Source: an uncultured Candidatus Melainabacteria bacterium (GTDB lineage Bacteria; Cyanobacteriota; Vampirovibrionia; Gastranaerophilales; Gastranaerophilaceae). Taken from it: a stretch of DNA of 46,202 nucleotides. Numbering within the stretch: the first letter of the stretch is position 1; every line of letters starts with the position of its first letter. The position numbers and the translations under genes were made by a program. A model generated the notes under the pieces. The model was given only the letters and a program-made list of their open reading frames with translations. It was not told the origin of the DNA and did no database searches. Shown here in pieces: positions 22,416 to 31,868 of this stretch. The stretch covers positions 1-46,202 of the forward strand of contig CAKVIE010000017.1 in NCBI GenBank assembly GCA_934754505.1. The letters run 5' to 3'.

Positions 22416-22992
22416 ATGAAAGAAAATCACTTATCATTATTTGCAAATATTAGTATTCTTCTTTTTCTGATATTAATTTCAGGAACAATTTCTGTGTTTT
22501 CCGGTTTAACTATTGACTGGGATTTTCTAAATTATCATTTATACAATCCTTATGCTTTTTTAACAGGTAGAATTTTTACCGATTTAGCTCCCTGCGGTAT
22601 CCATTCTTTTTTCAATCCTATTTTAGACATTCCGTATTACCTGATGTTTAAAAACTTTTTTAATACACAATGGGTTATTGCATTTTTTCAGGGAAGTTAT
22701 TTTGGAATACTTACTTTCATATTGTTCAAAATCAATTTATTGCTATTCCGAAAAACCACTTTCTGAAAAATATTCAAACTACGTCAAAGAACAAATTAAA
22801 GAACACGAAAACATTTACCTCATTGGTTCTCAAGATTGGTATGATTCTTTGCTGCACGATAAAAAACATTTCAGCAGAGAATTTAATATTTATTACACAA
22901 ATTGCCGTTCGATAGATGGCATTACCCAAGGCAAAAGCGAAAAAGAAGAACTTTCGGCACAGAATGTAATCTGCGAAGTTTATAAGAAATAA
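22416..22992 (+). pseudogene. decayed membrane glycosyltransferase-like gene with an internal deletion
   Basis: The frame from ATG 22416 encodes 116 aa with an N-terminal membrane helix and the segment DWDFLNYHLYNPYAFLTGR, typical of large multi-pass glycosyltransferase-like proteins of several hundred residues. It stops at 22766. From about 22740 another frame encodes a soluble C-terminal tail (YVKEQIKEHENIYLIGSQDW) to a stop at 22992. The middle, probably 200-300 residues, is missing and the remnants are out of frame. I read this as one gene with a large deletion. A TATAAT at 22397 still precedes it. Confidence 0.7.
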
Positions 22993-23066
22993 AAATCTTA
23001 AAAAATTTCTTTTTTATTTGAAAAAATTTTGTTATAATAAAACCATTCGAGAGAGGATATTAAAGT

Positions 23067-24374
23067 ATGAAAATTTGTATTATCGGAACGGGTTATGTAG
23101 GACTTACGGCAGGAACTTGTCTTGCTGATATGGGAAATGAAGTTATCTGCGTTGATAACAACCTTGAAAAATTACAAAAGCTGGAAAACGGTATTATTCC
23201 TATTTTTGAACCCGGACTTGAAGAACTTATAAAAGTAAATGTTTCGGAAGAAAGATTGAAATTTTCAAGCGATTTAGATGCTGCAGTTAAGGCTTCTCAA
23301 GTATGTTTTATAGCAGTCGGAACACCGCAGGACGATGACGGTTCCTGCGATTTATCGGTTGTTTTTCAAGTTGCCGAAAGTATTGCAAAAGCTATGAACG
23401 GTTACAAAGTAATTGTTGATAAATCCACTGTTCCTGTCGGTACTGCCGAAAAAGTTACAGAAATCATTAAGAAAAATACTTTCTGTGATTTTGATGTTGT
23501 TTCAAACCCCGAATTTTTGAAACAAGGTATGGCGGTTGATGATTTTCTTTATCCTGACAGAGTTATAATCGGCTCGGATTCCAAAAAAGCGACTGAAATT
23601 ATGCAAGAGATTTACTCACCTTTCTTGAAAACAGCAAACAGAGTTATTTTGATGGACGTTAAGTCGGCAGAAATGACAAAATATACTGCAAATGCTTTTC
23701 TTGCAACAAAAATTTCATTCATAAACGAAATTGCAAACCTTTGCGAAAAAGTAGGAGCCGATGCGGAAATGGTTCGTGTCGGAATTACAACCGACAGCAG
23801 AATAGGAACGCAATTCCTTTTCCCCGGAATAGGTTTCGGCGGAAGCTGTTTTGGCAAAGACGTAAACGCTTTAATCGCTTTTACGGAAGAACATAATTGT
23901 AAAAACGACATTCTCAAAGCCGTTAATGCAACAAACCAAAACCAAAGAATACATTTTCTTGAAAAAATCACAAAACGTCTTGGTGAAAACCTTGAAGGCA
24001 AAACGATTGCAGTCTGGGGCTTGGCATTTAAGCCAAAAACAAATGATATGCGTGATGCACCTTCTATTACGATTATCAACGGTTTGCTTGAAAAAGGTGC
24101 AAAAGTTCAGGCTTATGACCCAAAAGCAATGAATACGGCAAAAGATATTTTCGGAGATAAAATAACTTATGCAAAATCTTCTTATGCTGCTCTTGAAAAT
24201 GCTGATTGCTTGCTGCTTTTGACAGAATGGAACGAATTCCGCCGCCCTGATATGGAAAAAGTTAAATCACTTATGAAACAGCCTCTAATTATTGACGGAA
24301 GAAACCAATACAATGGCAGACGCCTCAGAGAACAAGGTGTTGAATATATTTGTATCGGAAGGAAATGGAACTAA
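23067..24374 (+). CDS. ugd: UDP-glucose 6-dehydrogenase
   Basis: 435 aa. N-terminal Rossmann motif IIGTGYVGLTAG, DKSTVPVGTAEK, NPEFLKQGMAVDDF, the catalytic segment GFGGSCFGKD with the active-site Cys, and AFKPKTNDMRDAPS in the C-terminal domain. It oxidises UDP-glucose twice with NAD+ to UDP-glucuronate for capsule or exopolysaccharide. RBS GAGAGGA lies before the ATG. The gene stands alone but its product fits the polysaccharide locus at 31.8-45.4 kb. Confidence 0.95.
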   Translation: MKICIIGTGYVGLTAGTCLADMGNEVICVDNNLEKLQKLENGIIPIFEPGLEELIKVNVSEERLKFSSDLDAAVKASQVCFIAVGTPQDDDGSCDLSVVFQVAESIAKAMNGYKVIVDKSTVPVGTAEKVTEIIKKNTFCDFDVVSNPEFLKQGMAVDDFLYPDRVIIGSDSKKATEIMQEIYSPFLKTANRVILMDVKSAEMTKYTANAFLATKISFINEIANLCEKVGADAEMVRVGITTDSRIGTQFLFPGIGFGGSCFGKDVNALIAFTEEHNCKNDILKAVNATNQNQRIHFLEKITKRLGENLEGKTIAVWGLAFKPKTNDMRDAPSITIINGLLEKGAKVQAYDPKAMNTAKDIFGDKITYAKSSYAALENADCLLLLTEWNEFRRPDMEKVKSLMKQPLIIDGRNQYNGRRLREQGVEYICIGRKWN

Positions 24375-24403
24375 CCCTTTTCTAAACGGATAAACAAACT
24401 ATT

Positions 24404-24442
24404 TTAGCTGCTTTTAACAAATTGTTTTAAGCAGCTAATTTT
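24404..24442. terminator. bidirectional terminator between ugd and the TPR gene
   Basis: 10-bp stem TTAGCTGCTT / AAGCAGCTAA with a 15-nt loop, TTTT following. Its right arm overlaps the stop codon of the convergent TPR gene. Confidence 0.75.
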
Positions 24443-25866
24443 GCAATTTTATTGGAAATTGTTGTCAAAATATCCGTATTATCCGATTCTATTGCTGTCA
24501 AAAATGCTTTATTCAACAAAGCACGTGCCTTTGTAGAATTACCGACATTCATCATTATATCAGCCGCTGAAATGTAGTTGTCTATTACCTTTTTATCTTC
24601 TTTCGCAACTGTATAGGCCTTTGTTGAAAGTTTTAAATATTGAAGTGCCTTTGAATCATCTTCCAAATATTCACTGATTTGAGATGATTTTTTGTATGAA
24701 TAACCTTTTACTTTATTATCATTTGTTTCTTCGGCAAGACTGTTTGCAAGGTTTGTGAAAGCATAAGCAGTCTTTTTATCGTAAAATTCACTTTGAATAT
24801 TTGCTAAATTGCCTAATGCTTTGACTTGCAAAGGAATATTTTCGCTTTCACCCGCATATCCGATTGCCGAAATCCAGTGGTTTCTTGCAGGTTCGATTAA
24901 ACCTGCTTCATCGTAAATTTTTCCTGTTTTCATATAAGATTTTGCAATAAGATTTTCGTCAGTTGCTAAATCCGCAGCTATTTTATAGCCTTTTAACGCT
25001 TGAGTATAATGACCGTTTTTATTATACAAATCAGCAGTTTCAAAGTATATCATCGACTGCATTCTTGTATCATCTGTTTCTTGAGCGTAATTCAATGCTT
25101 TTTTCAAAGAAATTAATGCGTTCTTTGTGTCTTTTGTGCTGATTGATTTTTTTGCATTAATGAAAAGATTTTTCATTTTTTCATCATTTGGAACATAATT
25201 TCTTGTTGAAACTTTTTCAGCTTCTTTTTGTTGAACCGCAGCAGCTTCTTTTATTTGAGAAGTTTGATTAACAGTTTGAGGCTGTTCGTCTTCTCCCAAA
25301 TTGAGTTTAAATGTTTCGTTTATCGCCGTGGGATCGGATTTGTAATCAATTTTTTGTAAGAATAATGCATCAACCCAATTTTCAACTACGTTTGATTGAG
25401 TTTTTAATGTTTTAGAAATATATCCGTCTAAAACTTGAGATGCATTTCTCAAATTCGATTGAATAATTTTTTGGTTTGGAATGTCTTTTGTTGATTGAGT
25501 TTGAATTAAATCCAAATATGCATAAACTTCATCGGTAACTTCTTTTGGAGCACCGACGGCACTTGCAGTACCTCTGAAATCGGTTACGATTTGTGCAATG
25601 TTAATTGATTGGGCATTAGGGTTTTGAGCTTGCTTTGTTTCGCTTATGTTTTTTCTGGCAGCTTGAATTTGAGGCTGATAGCTTTTATACCCCGGTAATC
25701 TGTAATTGCTTACAGCACCTGTGTTACGACTTCTGTTCTCCATTTCCTCACGGCTTGCTGAAGAACCTGTCGATTGCTGCTGTTCTTCTTCTCCCGTGCG
25801 TTTTATGGTTTTTTGTTTAACTTGCGTATATGGTCTTATATATGCAGGATAAACTCCGTTGTACAT
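24427..25866 (-). CDS. TPR-repeat protein, unknown role
   Basis: 479 aa without signal peptide or membrane segment. The first 100 residues are polar and low in complexity (EEEQQQSTGSS). From about residue 225 to the end runs a series of roughly six tetratricopeptide-like helical pairs with the alternating Ala/Gly/Tyr pattern (YFETADLYNKNGHYTQALKG, AKSYMKTGKIYDEAGLIEPA, LGNLANIQSEFYDKKTAYAF). A protein-protein interaction scaffold, probably cytoplasmic. RBS AGGGG precedes the ATG. The divergent gene at 26113 lies 246 bp away; that gap shows nothing else I can name. Confidence 0.8.
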   Translation of the reverse strand: MYNGVYPAYIRPYTQVKQKTIKRTGEEEQQQSTGSSASREEMENRSRNTGAVSNYRLPGYKSYQPQIQAARKNISETKQAQNPNAQSINIAQIVTDFRGTASAVGAPKEVTDEVYAYLDLIQTQSTKDIPNQKIIQSNLRNASQVLDGYISKTLKTQSNVVENWVDALFLQKIDYKSDPTAINETFKLNLGEDEQPQTVNQTSQIKEAAAVQQKEAEKVSTRNYVPNDEKMKNLFINAKKSISTKDTKNALISLKKALNYAQETDDTRMQSMIYFETADLYNKNGHYTQALKGYKIAADLATDENLIAKSYMKTGKIYDEAGLIEPARNHWISAIGYAGESENIPLQVKALGNLANIQSEFYDKKTAYAFTNLANSLAEETNDNKVKGYSYKKSSQISEYLEDDSKALQYLKLSTKAYTVAKEDKKVIDNYISAADIMMNVGNSTKARALLNKAFLTAIESDNTDILTTISNKIAKLAA

Positions 25867-26112
25867 TTTACCCCTTACCCCTTTTTCTTATTTGATTATC
25901 CGACGTAAGTTTCTTTCTTTCAAGAAGGTTTTATCAAATTCCTATATTTAAAGTATTAATGATATTTATTAAAAAGTCATCATTTCACTCAAAAGCCTTA
26001 TTCTATGCATGTTTATCATGTTTACATAACTTAACAAACAGTAAAAAAAAGTAAATTTTTCGGAGAAAAAATACTTTATAAAGACAAGAGAGATTATTTT
26101 TGAGGAGAAGAG

Positions 26113-26532
26113 ATGGCAGTCGTCAGAAGAAACAGCCTACAATCATACGGTATAAAAGTTCCAAAACCGTCAGAAGCAGCCGATAACCCGTTCGGATTAA
26201 AGGATTTTGCAAAGGTATTGGATAAAAAATTCGGCACATCTGCTTTCGATTCTAAAGTTCTTGACAGTTCAATCAAGCAGCTCAAAAGTGACAATGTATT
26301 TATCTCTGCAACAAAAACAAATTCAAGCAACCCGTTTGCATCACCAATCAACAATTCAGCAAAAATACAAACAGAGGCTCATCATACAGCAAGCATTTAT
26401 GACAATTCACCAAGCAGCATGAATATGGCAGGTTCAATCTTCGGTTCATCATTCGACACAGGTTCAGGAGGCGGATTTGCAGGTGTCGGATTTGGCGGAG
26501 GTCAAAACGACAGCATCTTCAGCATGTGCTAA
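26113..26532 (+). CDS. hypothetical Ser/Asn-rich protein with Gly-rich C-terminus ending in Cys
   Basis: 139 aa, no signal peptide. The first 80 residues contain two NPF motifs (DNPFGLKDF and SNPFASP), the middle is Ser/Asn-rich, and the tail is Gly-rich (TGSGGGFAGVGFGGGQ) ending SMC. RBS GAGGAG lies just upstream. It precedes two radical SAM genes but is separated from them by a hairpin and a new promoter. The composition recalls structural or precursor peptides, yet no leader-peptide motif is recognised. Confidence 0.6.
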   Translation: MAVVRRNSLQSYGIKVPKPSEAADNPFGLKDFAKVLDKKFGTSAFDSKVLDSSIKQLKSDNVFISATKTNSSNPFASPINNSAKIQTEAHHTASIYDNSPSSMNMAGSIFGSSFDTGSGGGFAGVGFGGGQNDSIFSMC

Positions 26533-26548
26533 TAATTCAAATGCTGTT

Positions 26549-26577
26549 TTGACAAACAGCGTTTAAAATGATATATT
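26549..26577 (+). promoter_or_regulatory. sigma70-like promoter for a leaderless radical SAM transcript
   Basis: TTGACA, 17 nt, TATATT; the expected start is the ATG at 26584 and no RBS is present. The -35 sits in the loop of a hairpin GCTGTTT-TGAC-AAACAGC (26543..26560). Confidence 0.6.
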
Positions 26578-26583
26578 TTTTTC

Positions 26584-27876
26584 ATGAATTATGATGATAT
26601 TGTCGGTTTTATCAAGTCTTTAAAATTTCTGACAGAAAAAGAAAAATACTCTTGGTGTCACGAAAAACACAATTTTTTGTTTGGTGACAAGGTTATTTTT
26701 TCGACAATTTCGTCAAAGCATTTTAAAATGGTAAAATTCATGGGCATTCCGATTTTCAGGACATTAAAAAAAATGCTTTTTGTTGACCCTGAAAATCTTA
26801 CATTTGACCCTGTAAATCCGATTGCAATATTTGATATGGCACCATATATCAGGAAATTCGGGGTAAAAGTTGATGTTTGCAGATATCCTGATTTACCCAA
26901 AAGAAAAGATTATGACATTGTTGGTTTAAGTTGCGTTACGGGCTATGGCGGAAGCGTATATGAACAACTTAAAAAACTTCGGGAATTTTATCCGAATTCC
27001 AAAATCGTTTTAGGCGGCAAATGGACTCACATTTTAACCCCTGAAGAAGAAAACACCGTAACATCGTTGGGAGTCATTATAGAAAAAGCACCTGCTGAAT
27101 TTTGTTATACGGAAAGTGACGAAATAGATTATGAGAATTATCCTGCGTGGGATAAAAAGGATTTTGAAAAATTAAACGAGAATGATTTTATAATGTCGGC
27201 AAGAGGCTGTCCGTTCAAATGTCATTTTTGCAATAATACGGAATCTCATCTTTCATTTTTTTCGGCAAAAAGAATGGCAAAAATTATAAAAATGGTATTA
27301 GAAAAATACAATACAGTCAGGTTTATGGACGATATTTTTGCCTTAAATCTTAAACACCCTCAAGCCATTCTTGAAGAATGCCAAAAGCAGCATATTCCGA
27401 TTGTCGGAAAAAGTATTTTCAATTTTCACATTAAATCCGACTTGAAGTTGTTGACGCAGCTGGTCGAAATGTATAAACCCGTAAGAATTGAAGTCGGAAT
27501 TGAGTCGGGTGATAACAGAATTCTTGCGAATATGAATAAAAAAATCACTGTCGATGATATTCGAGAAAAAATAAAAACTTTGTCAAAATACGTTTCTATT
27601 TCAGGGCTTTGGCTTATAGGCTTCCCGGGAGAAACAGAAGAAAGTCTTGAAAATTCCTATCAGCTTTTGGCGGAGTTGAAGCCTTATATGTCGCATAATT
27701 ATATAAGCCATTATATTCCGCTTAATCATACCGTCGGATATGACCTTGCCAAACAAGAAGGCGGAACGTTTTTGACAGCAGTGAACAGCAAATGTGTTTC
27801 GTACATTCCTCCGACATTAACAGAGGACATTCTCAAAAAATACTATAAAAAAATGCGTAATTTGAATAATTTTTAA
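26584..27876 (+). CDS. B12-binding-domain radical SAM protein
   Basis: 430 aa. The N-terminal part has a B12-binding-like fold (DYDIVGLSCVTGYGG, then KIVLGGKWTHI) but lacks an obvious DxHxxG cobalamin His motif. The radical SAM core has the cluster CPFKCHFC near residue 210, a MDDIFALN strand, the GIESGDNRIL motif and WLIGFPGETEES. Such proteins often methylate or rearrange lipids, cofactors or peptides; the substrate is unknown. The next gene follows after 9 nt, so the two radical SAM enzymes are co-expressed. Confidence 0.85.
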   Translation: MNYDDIVGFIKSLKFLTEKEKYSWCHEKHNFLFGDKVIFSTISSKHFKMVKFMGIPIFRTLKKMLFVDPENLTFDPVNPIAIFDMAPYIRKFGVKVDVCRYPDLPKRKDYDIVGLSCVTGYGGSVYEQLKKLREFYPNSKIVLGGKWTHILTPEEENTVTSLGVIIEKAPAEFCYTESDEIDYENYPAWDKKDFEKLNENDFIMSARGCPFKCHFCNNTESHLSFFSAKRMAKIIKMVLEKYNTVRFMDDIFALNLKHPQAILEECQKQHIPIVGKSIFNFHIKSDLKLLTQLVEMYKPVRIEVGIESGDNRILANMNKKITVDDIREKIKTLSKYVSISGLWLIGFPGETEESLENSYQLLAELKPYMSHNYISHYIPLNHTVGYDLAKQEGGTFLTAVNSKCVSYIPPTLTEDILKKYYKKMRNLNNF

Positions 27877-27885
27877 GGAGTTATT

Positions 27886-28833
27886 GTGGAATATACCTGT
27901 TGTGAATACATACATTCGGCTATTGCTTTTTATCCTGACAAAGCGGTTTGCTGTCACGATAAATCAAATGCTCCGGTGATTTATATTCCGAAAGATAAAA
28001 AACTTTCTTTAAGCGAAATTGAGCATAATAGGCTTGAATTGATTGAAAAATGCAAAAAAGGTGAAATTCCAAAGGAATGCGAAGGCTGTTACCGACTTCA
28101 AAAAAAAGAATGGGAGAATTCTCTTATAAAATTTTTGAGAATAGAACATGCCACTGCATGTGATTTAAAATGTATTTACTGCGATTTTTCTAAAAATCCC
28201 GAAAATTATTGCGGAGATAAACATGTTTCGGCAAAATATGAAATTTCTCCGCTGCTTAAAGAAATGTTTAAAAAGAAGAAGTTTGATAATCCGAATGTTT
28301 TTATAAGCGGTGGTGAGCCGACTTGCTTGAAAGAGTTTGACGATATTCTAAAGCTGTTTTTGAAAAACCCTGTCGGCGAAATTTTTATGATGTCCTCGGG
28401 AATAAAATTCAACAAATTTGTCAACGAGCTTTTAAGAAAAGAAAAAATCACACTTGAAATAGCTTGTGATGCAGGTTCAAAAGAAACCTACAACAAAATA
28501 AAAGGACTTGATATTTACGAAAAACATATAGAAATCTTGAAAAAATATGTCGATACAGTCAAGAAAAATGCCCCTTATCGTGTAATCAACAAATACGTTT
28601 TGGTAAAAGACGTAAATGATTTTCAAGATGAAATCGAAAAATGGCTGATAAATTCAAAGCGTGCTTTTTCTTGGTATGTAAAACTTGATTTAGACTGGCG
28701 AAATTTGGATAATCAAGAACTTACCGAAAAATACAAAAAACTTTTTGATTATTATAATCACAGAACCGATGAACTTTGGATGGAAAGAGTTGATTCGTGG
28801 ACGGTAAAAGACCGTTTTCCCGATTTTTTGTAA
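27886..28833 (+). CDS. radical SAM protein with Cys-rich N-terminal region
   Basis: 315 aa from a GTG start with RBS AAGGAG. The radical SAM cluster is CDLKCIYC near residue 90, preceded by the EHATA segment and followed by FISGGEPT, the SAM-binding GGE motif. An unusual Cys-rich N-terminus (CCEYIHSA, VCCHDK, CEGCYRLQ) resembles an auxiliary-cluster domain placed before the barrel. Partner of the preceding B12-type radical SAM gene. Possible roles are peptide modification or cofactor synthesis; nothing in the window fixes it. Confidence 0.85.
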   Translation: MEYTCCEYIHSAIAFYPDKAVCCHDKSNAPVIYIPKDKKLSLSEIEHNRLELIEKCKKGEIPKECEGCYRLQKKEWENSLIKFLRIEHATACDLKCIYCDFSKNPENYCGDKHVSAKYEISPLLKEMFKKKKFDNPNVFISGGEPTCLKEFDDILKLFLKNPVGEIFMMSSGIKFNKFVNELLRKEKITLEIACDAGSKETYNKIKGLDIYEKHIEILKKYVDTVKKNAPYRVINKYVLVKDVNDFQDEIEKWLINSKRAFSWYVKLDLDWRNLDNQELTEKYKKLFDYYNHRTDELWMERVDSWTVKDRFPDFL

Positions 28834-28878
28834 AAATGATAATAAAAATTTTATGTGATATAATCTTTTTGCCGAAAT

Positions 28879-30618
28879 ATGAAAAAGATATACATTTTAT
28901 TAGCTTTAATTTTATTTTTCAGTGATTGCACCTATGCAGAAACATTGGACAGCAGTCTTTTTTCGCCTGCAGGTATAATAAACAGGCAAAATAAAGAACA
29001 ATTAAAAGATTTAAAAACAGAAGAAAAATTAATCGAAACAACAATCGACAAAAAACCTGCAATAAAAGAAGATACAGAAGAATTTCAAGATGAAAATTAC
29101 ACATACAATCCGAGTTTTCCTATCAGTGAAATAATTTTTGTCGGAAATACCAAAATTTCGGACAAAAAATTGAAAAAACTTTCTAAAAAATATATAAATA
29201 CGACGGTAAAACTTTCAGATATTCAAAATCTTGTCAAAACAATTACGGAAAAATACCACGAAAAAGGCTACATTTCGTCATACGCATATCTTCCCGAACA
29301 AGAAATAGACTCGGGTGTTTTGACAATAAATATTCATGAAGGTTTGACGGGCGATTGCAATGTTTACGGCAATCGCTGGGAGCGTGATTGGTATTTTAAA
29401 AACGTCTTTAAATCAAATAAACTTGAAAAAGGAAAAGTTTTTAACGTAAAACATCTTCAAGGTGCTTTAAAAGATTTGGACGAAGAAGATTATATCACCC
29501 CGATTACCACGATTGAAAAGGATAAAAACGGCAATACCGTTGTTGAATTAAAAGTACAAGACAGACTTCCGTTGAACGTTAATTTGATTTGGGACGATTA
29601 CGGTCGTGATATGACAGGCAGACAAAGATTTACACCGCTTTTGGGAATTAATAACCTGACAGGCTTCGGAGATAAAATTTACGGAGGTGCAGTCATAAGC
29701 TCTCGTTCAATCGGTTCATTGGCAGGCTATAACGCCCCTATTTCAAAATTCGGAACAAGACTTGCGTTTGACTACTCTTATTCTCGTGTAAATTTAGGCG
29801 GAATTTACAAACAATATCAAATTAACGGCACATCAACGGATTACTCTTTGCGAATTATTCAGCCGATTGTAAACGATGCAACAAAGGAAATATCATCATC
29901 AGTCGGAATTAATTTTGTTAACTCATCAAGCAAATCGGATTTCTATCAAACAAGCCTTTCCGACTATGGTTTGCGAGTTTTGAGAGCAAATATCGACGGA
30001 ATTTTTGATGATTCATACGGCAGAACTATTGCCGACATTGGATTTAACTACGGAATTGACGGTCTTGGTGCTCATTGCGAAAGCGGAAGCCCTTACAAAA
30101 AGAATTTCTTTAAAGTTACCGCTGCTGTCACAAGAGTTCAACGAGTCAGAAAAGAAAGCCTTGCCATATTCAGACTAAACGGACAATATTCTCCCGATAA
30201 ATTATTCGCAACCGAACAAATGTACCTCGGCGGAGTTTATTCGATAAGAGGTTACCAACCGAGTGAAATTTTAGGCGATTACGGCATTGCAGGCTCTTTG
30301 GAATTTCGTGTTCCCGTTCCGTTCTTAAAAGAAGTTTTACCCGAAAAATACAAGGATTTATCAAGAAAAATTCAGCTCGCAGCCTTCTATGACTTCGGCT
30401 ATGTCAAAGATAACGGCAATCTTTACGGCTATCCGAAAAACTTTTTACACAGTATCGGTTTTGGTGCAAACCTCAACATCACAGACACAATAAATGTTCA
30501 ACTCGGTGTCGGCTTCCCGCTCGGCAACAAGCCTTACAACGAATGCAGCGGCAGATACTACTTCTCCGTAAGCTCTGACTTGGATAAATTATTACTCAAG
30601 CCTAAAACCCAACTCTAA
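28879..30618 (+). CDS. ShlB/FhaC-type outer-membrane transporter (TpsB, two-partner secretion)
   Basis: 579 aa with signal peptide (KKIYILLALILFFSDCTYA). POTRA-type domains (about 75-220; SEIIFVGNTKISDKKLKKL, then YHEKGYISSYAYLPEQ) are followed by a long beta-barrel with alternating hydrophobics and the conserved segment MYLGGVYSIRGYQPSEILGD (VRGY-type motif in the L6 loop), ending with a barrel strand. TpsB proteins export large beta-helical adhesins or cytolysins across the outer membrane. No TpsA partner lies in the window. Its 3' end overlaps the convergent gene by 4 nt. Confidence 0.9.
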   Translation: MKKIYILLALILFFSDCTYAETLDSSLFSPAGIINRQNKEQLKDLKTEEKLIETTIDKKPAIKEDTEEFQDENYTYNPSFPISEIIFVGNTKISDKKLKKLSKKYINTTVKLSDIQNLVKTITEKYHEKGYISSYAYLPEQEIDSGVLTINIHEGLTGDCNVYGNRWERDWYFKNVFKSNKLEKGKVFNVKHLQGALKDLDEEDYITPITTIEKDKNGNTVVELKVQDRLPLNVNLIWDDYGRDMTGRQRFTPLLGINNLTGFGDKIYGGAVISSRSIGSLAGYNAPISKFGTRLAFDYSYSRVNLGGIYKQYQINGTSTDYSLRIIQPIVNDATKEISSSVGINFVNSSSKSDFYQTSLSDYGLRVLRANIDGIFDDSYGRTIADIGFNYGIDGLGAHCESGSPYKKNFFKVTAAVTRVQRVRKESLAIFRLNGQYSPDKLFATEQMYLGGVYSIRGYQPSEILGDYGIAGSLEFRVPVPFLKEVLPEKYKDLSRKIQLAAFYDFGYVKDNGNLYGYPKNFLHSIGFGANLNITDTINVQLGVGFPLGNKPYNECSGRYYFSVSSDLDKLLLKPKTQL

Positions 30619-31742
30619 TCAAACGGAGTTTCCACACGATAAAAGTTCTTCTTAACTTCAAGCATTTTGCTGTTTTTATCTTTTGTTTCTTTGGGCAAAG
30701 ACTTATAAGCATTAGATATCGAGAGTTTGGCAAAAGTTTTATTGTTAAATTCAAAAACAAGCCATAAATAATCGTTTACTTTCTCAACCGCAAACGGCAC
30801 GGTTATTTCAGAAGTTTTTTGAGGCAATATGTAAAAATCTCGGAGCTTTTCATTTTGAAAAACATTTGCATAATACCTGTTTCCCTTGGCATCAAGCACA
30901 TACATAGAAAAAATATCGGCCTTTTTCTCTGTTTTATTTGAAATTTTTAAATCCAAACAAAGATTGTCCGTCGTGTCATAAGAATTTTTCTTATACTCAA
31001 TATTTTTTATTTCAACAAAAAAATCTTTTTCAAAAAAATCTTCGCTCTTGAATGCACTCTTTTTATAGACAGGAGTTTTTGACGGGAATTTTACTTTCAA
31101 AACAAGTTCATCATCAGGTAAAATCATGACATTTTTACCCTTTTGCCCGATTGGAAAACAAATTCCGCCCAAAGCTCCGATAGCTGCACCTGCCCCGATT
31201 GTTGTACCTGAAGATACAATAGCAGAGTCCAAACCGAATAAATTCAACGCAGCACTGCTCCCGATAACAGCACCGGTCAAAGTATAAACTGTTCTCTCCG
31301 TTATATCACCCGCAATATCCGCAACGGGATTAATTTTCGTGGTCATTTCGCCGTCTATTGCACGCTGTTCACCGTCAGGCATAACAATATAATCAGCTTT
31401 CAACTTTATATAACCGTCATTTCCGAATTTTCCCGATTGACCTGACTTTATAACACCGTGAATTATTGACTCGGCAGGAATTAAAACTCCGTCCTCGGTT
31501 TCTGCATCTTGAGTTACTCTTGCAAAAAATTCCTCGTTGTTTTTTGAAAGCTCGGAGTCAATAACTTTAGAAACATTGATTTTCACAGCCAAAGGCTTTG
31601 ACGGTTTTGCATATTTTCCCGTCATATTTTTATCTTCCGATTGAATATCGGATTTTTCAATCTGCCCTTTATAATCGTAATCGGCAAAACTTTTACCGAT
31701 TGTTAAGAACATTATAAAAATCAATAATAACAACTTTTTCAT
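30615..31742 (-). CDS. exported protein with glycine-zipper segment and DUF4352-like C-terminal domain
   Basis: 375 aa. Signal peptide (KKLLLLIFIMFLTIGKSFA). The middle (about 60-210) resembles proteins with the pattern GVLIPAESIIHGVIK, then a Gly/Ala-rich zipper (GAVIGSSAALNLFGL and GTTIGAGAAIGALGG). The C-terminal 150 residues form a beta-sandwich-like region resembling DUF4352 (NLCLDLKISNKTEKKADIF, FYILPQKTSEITVPFAV). Probably periplasmic or outer-membrane associated. Function unknown; convergent with and overlapping the TpsB gene by 4 nt. Confidence 0.7.
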   Translation of the reverse strand: MKKLLLLIFIMFLTIGKSFADYDYKGQIEKSDIQSEDKNMTGKYAKPSKPLAVKINVSKVIDSELSKNNEEFFARVTQDAETEDGVLIPAESIIHGVIKSGQSGKFGNDGYIKLKADYIVMPDGEQRAIDGEMTTKINPVADIAGDITERTVYTLTGAVIGSSAALNLFGLDSAIVSSGTTIGAGAAIGALGGICFPIGQKGKNVMILPDDELVLKVKFPSKTPVYKKSAFKSEDFFEKDFFVEIKNIEYKKNSYDTTDNLCLDLKISNKTEKKADIFSMYVLDAKGNRYYANVFQNEKLRDFYILPQKTSEITVPFAVEKVNDYLWLVFEFNNKTFAKLSISNAYKSLPKETKDKNSKMLEVKKNFYRVETPFD

Positions 31743-31868
31743 AGCTCTTTTATGATTATACTACACAAAATTTTTCAAAATAGACTTGTAAAAATTTTTT
31801 TTGTAATATATCTTAAATATATAGGAACTTTCATATTTTGTATGGATAAGATGTTGTGAGGAAGTAAT

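Noticed and set aside
30170..30364. Short frames opposite the TpsB, Wzx, Wzy and other long genes
   Set aside because: Shadow frames without RBS or promoter inside well-supported genes.
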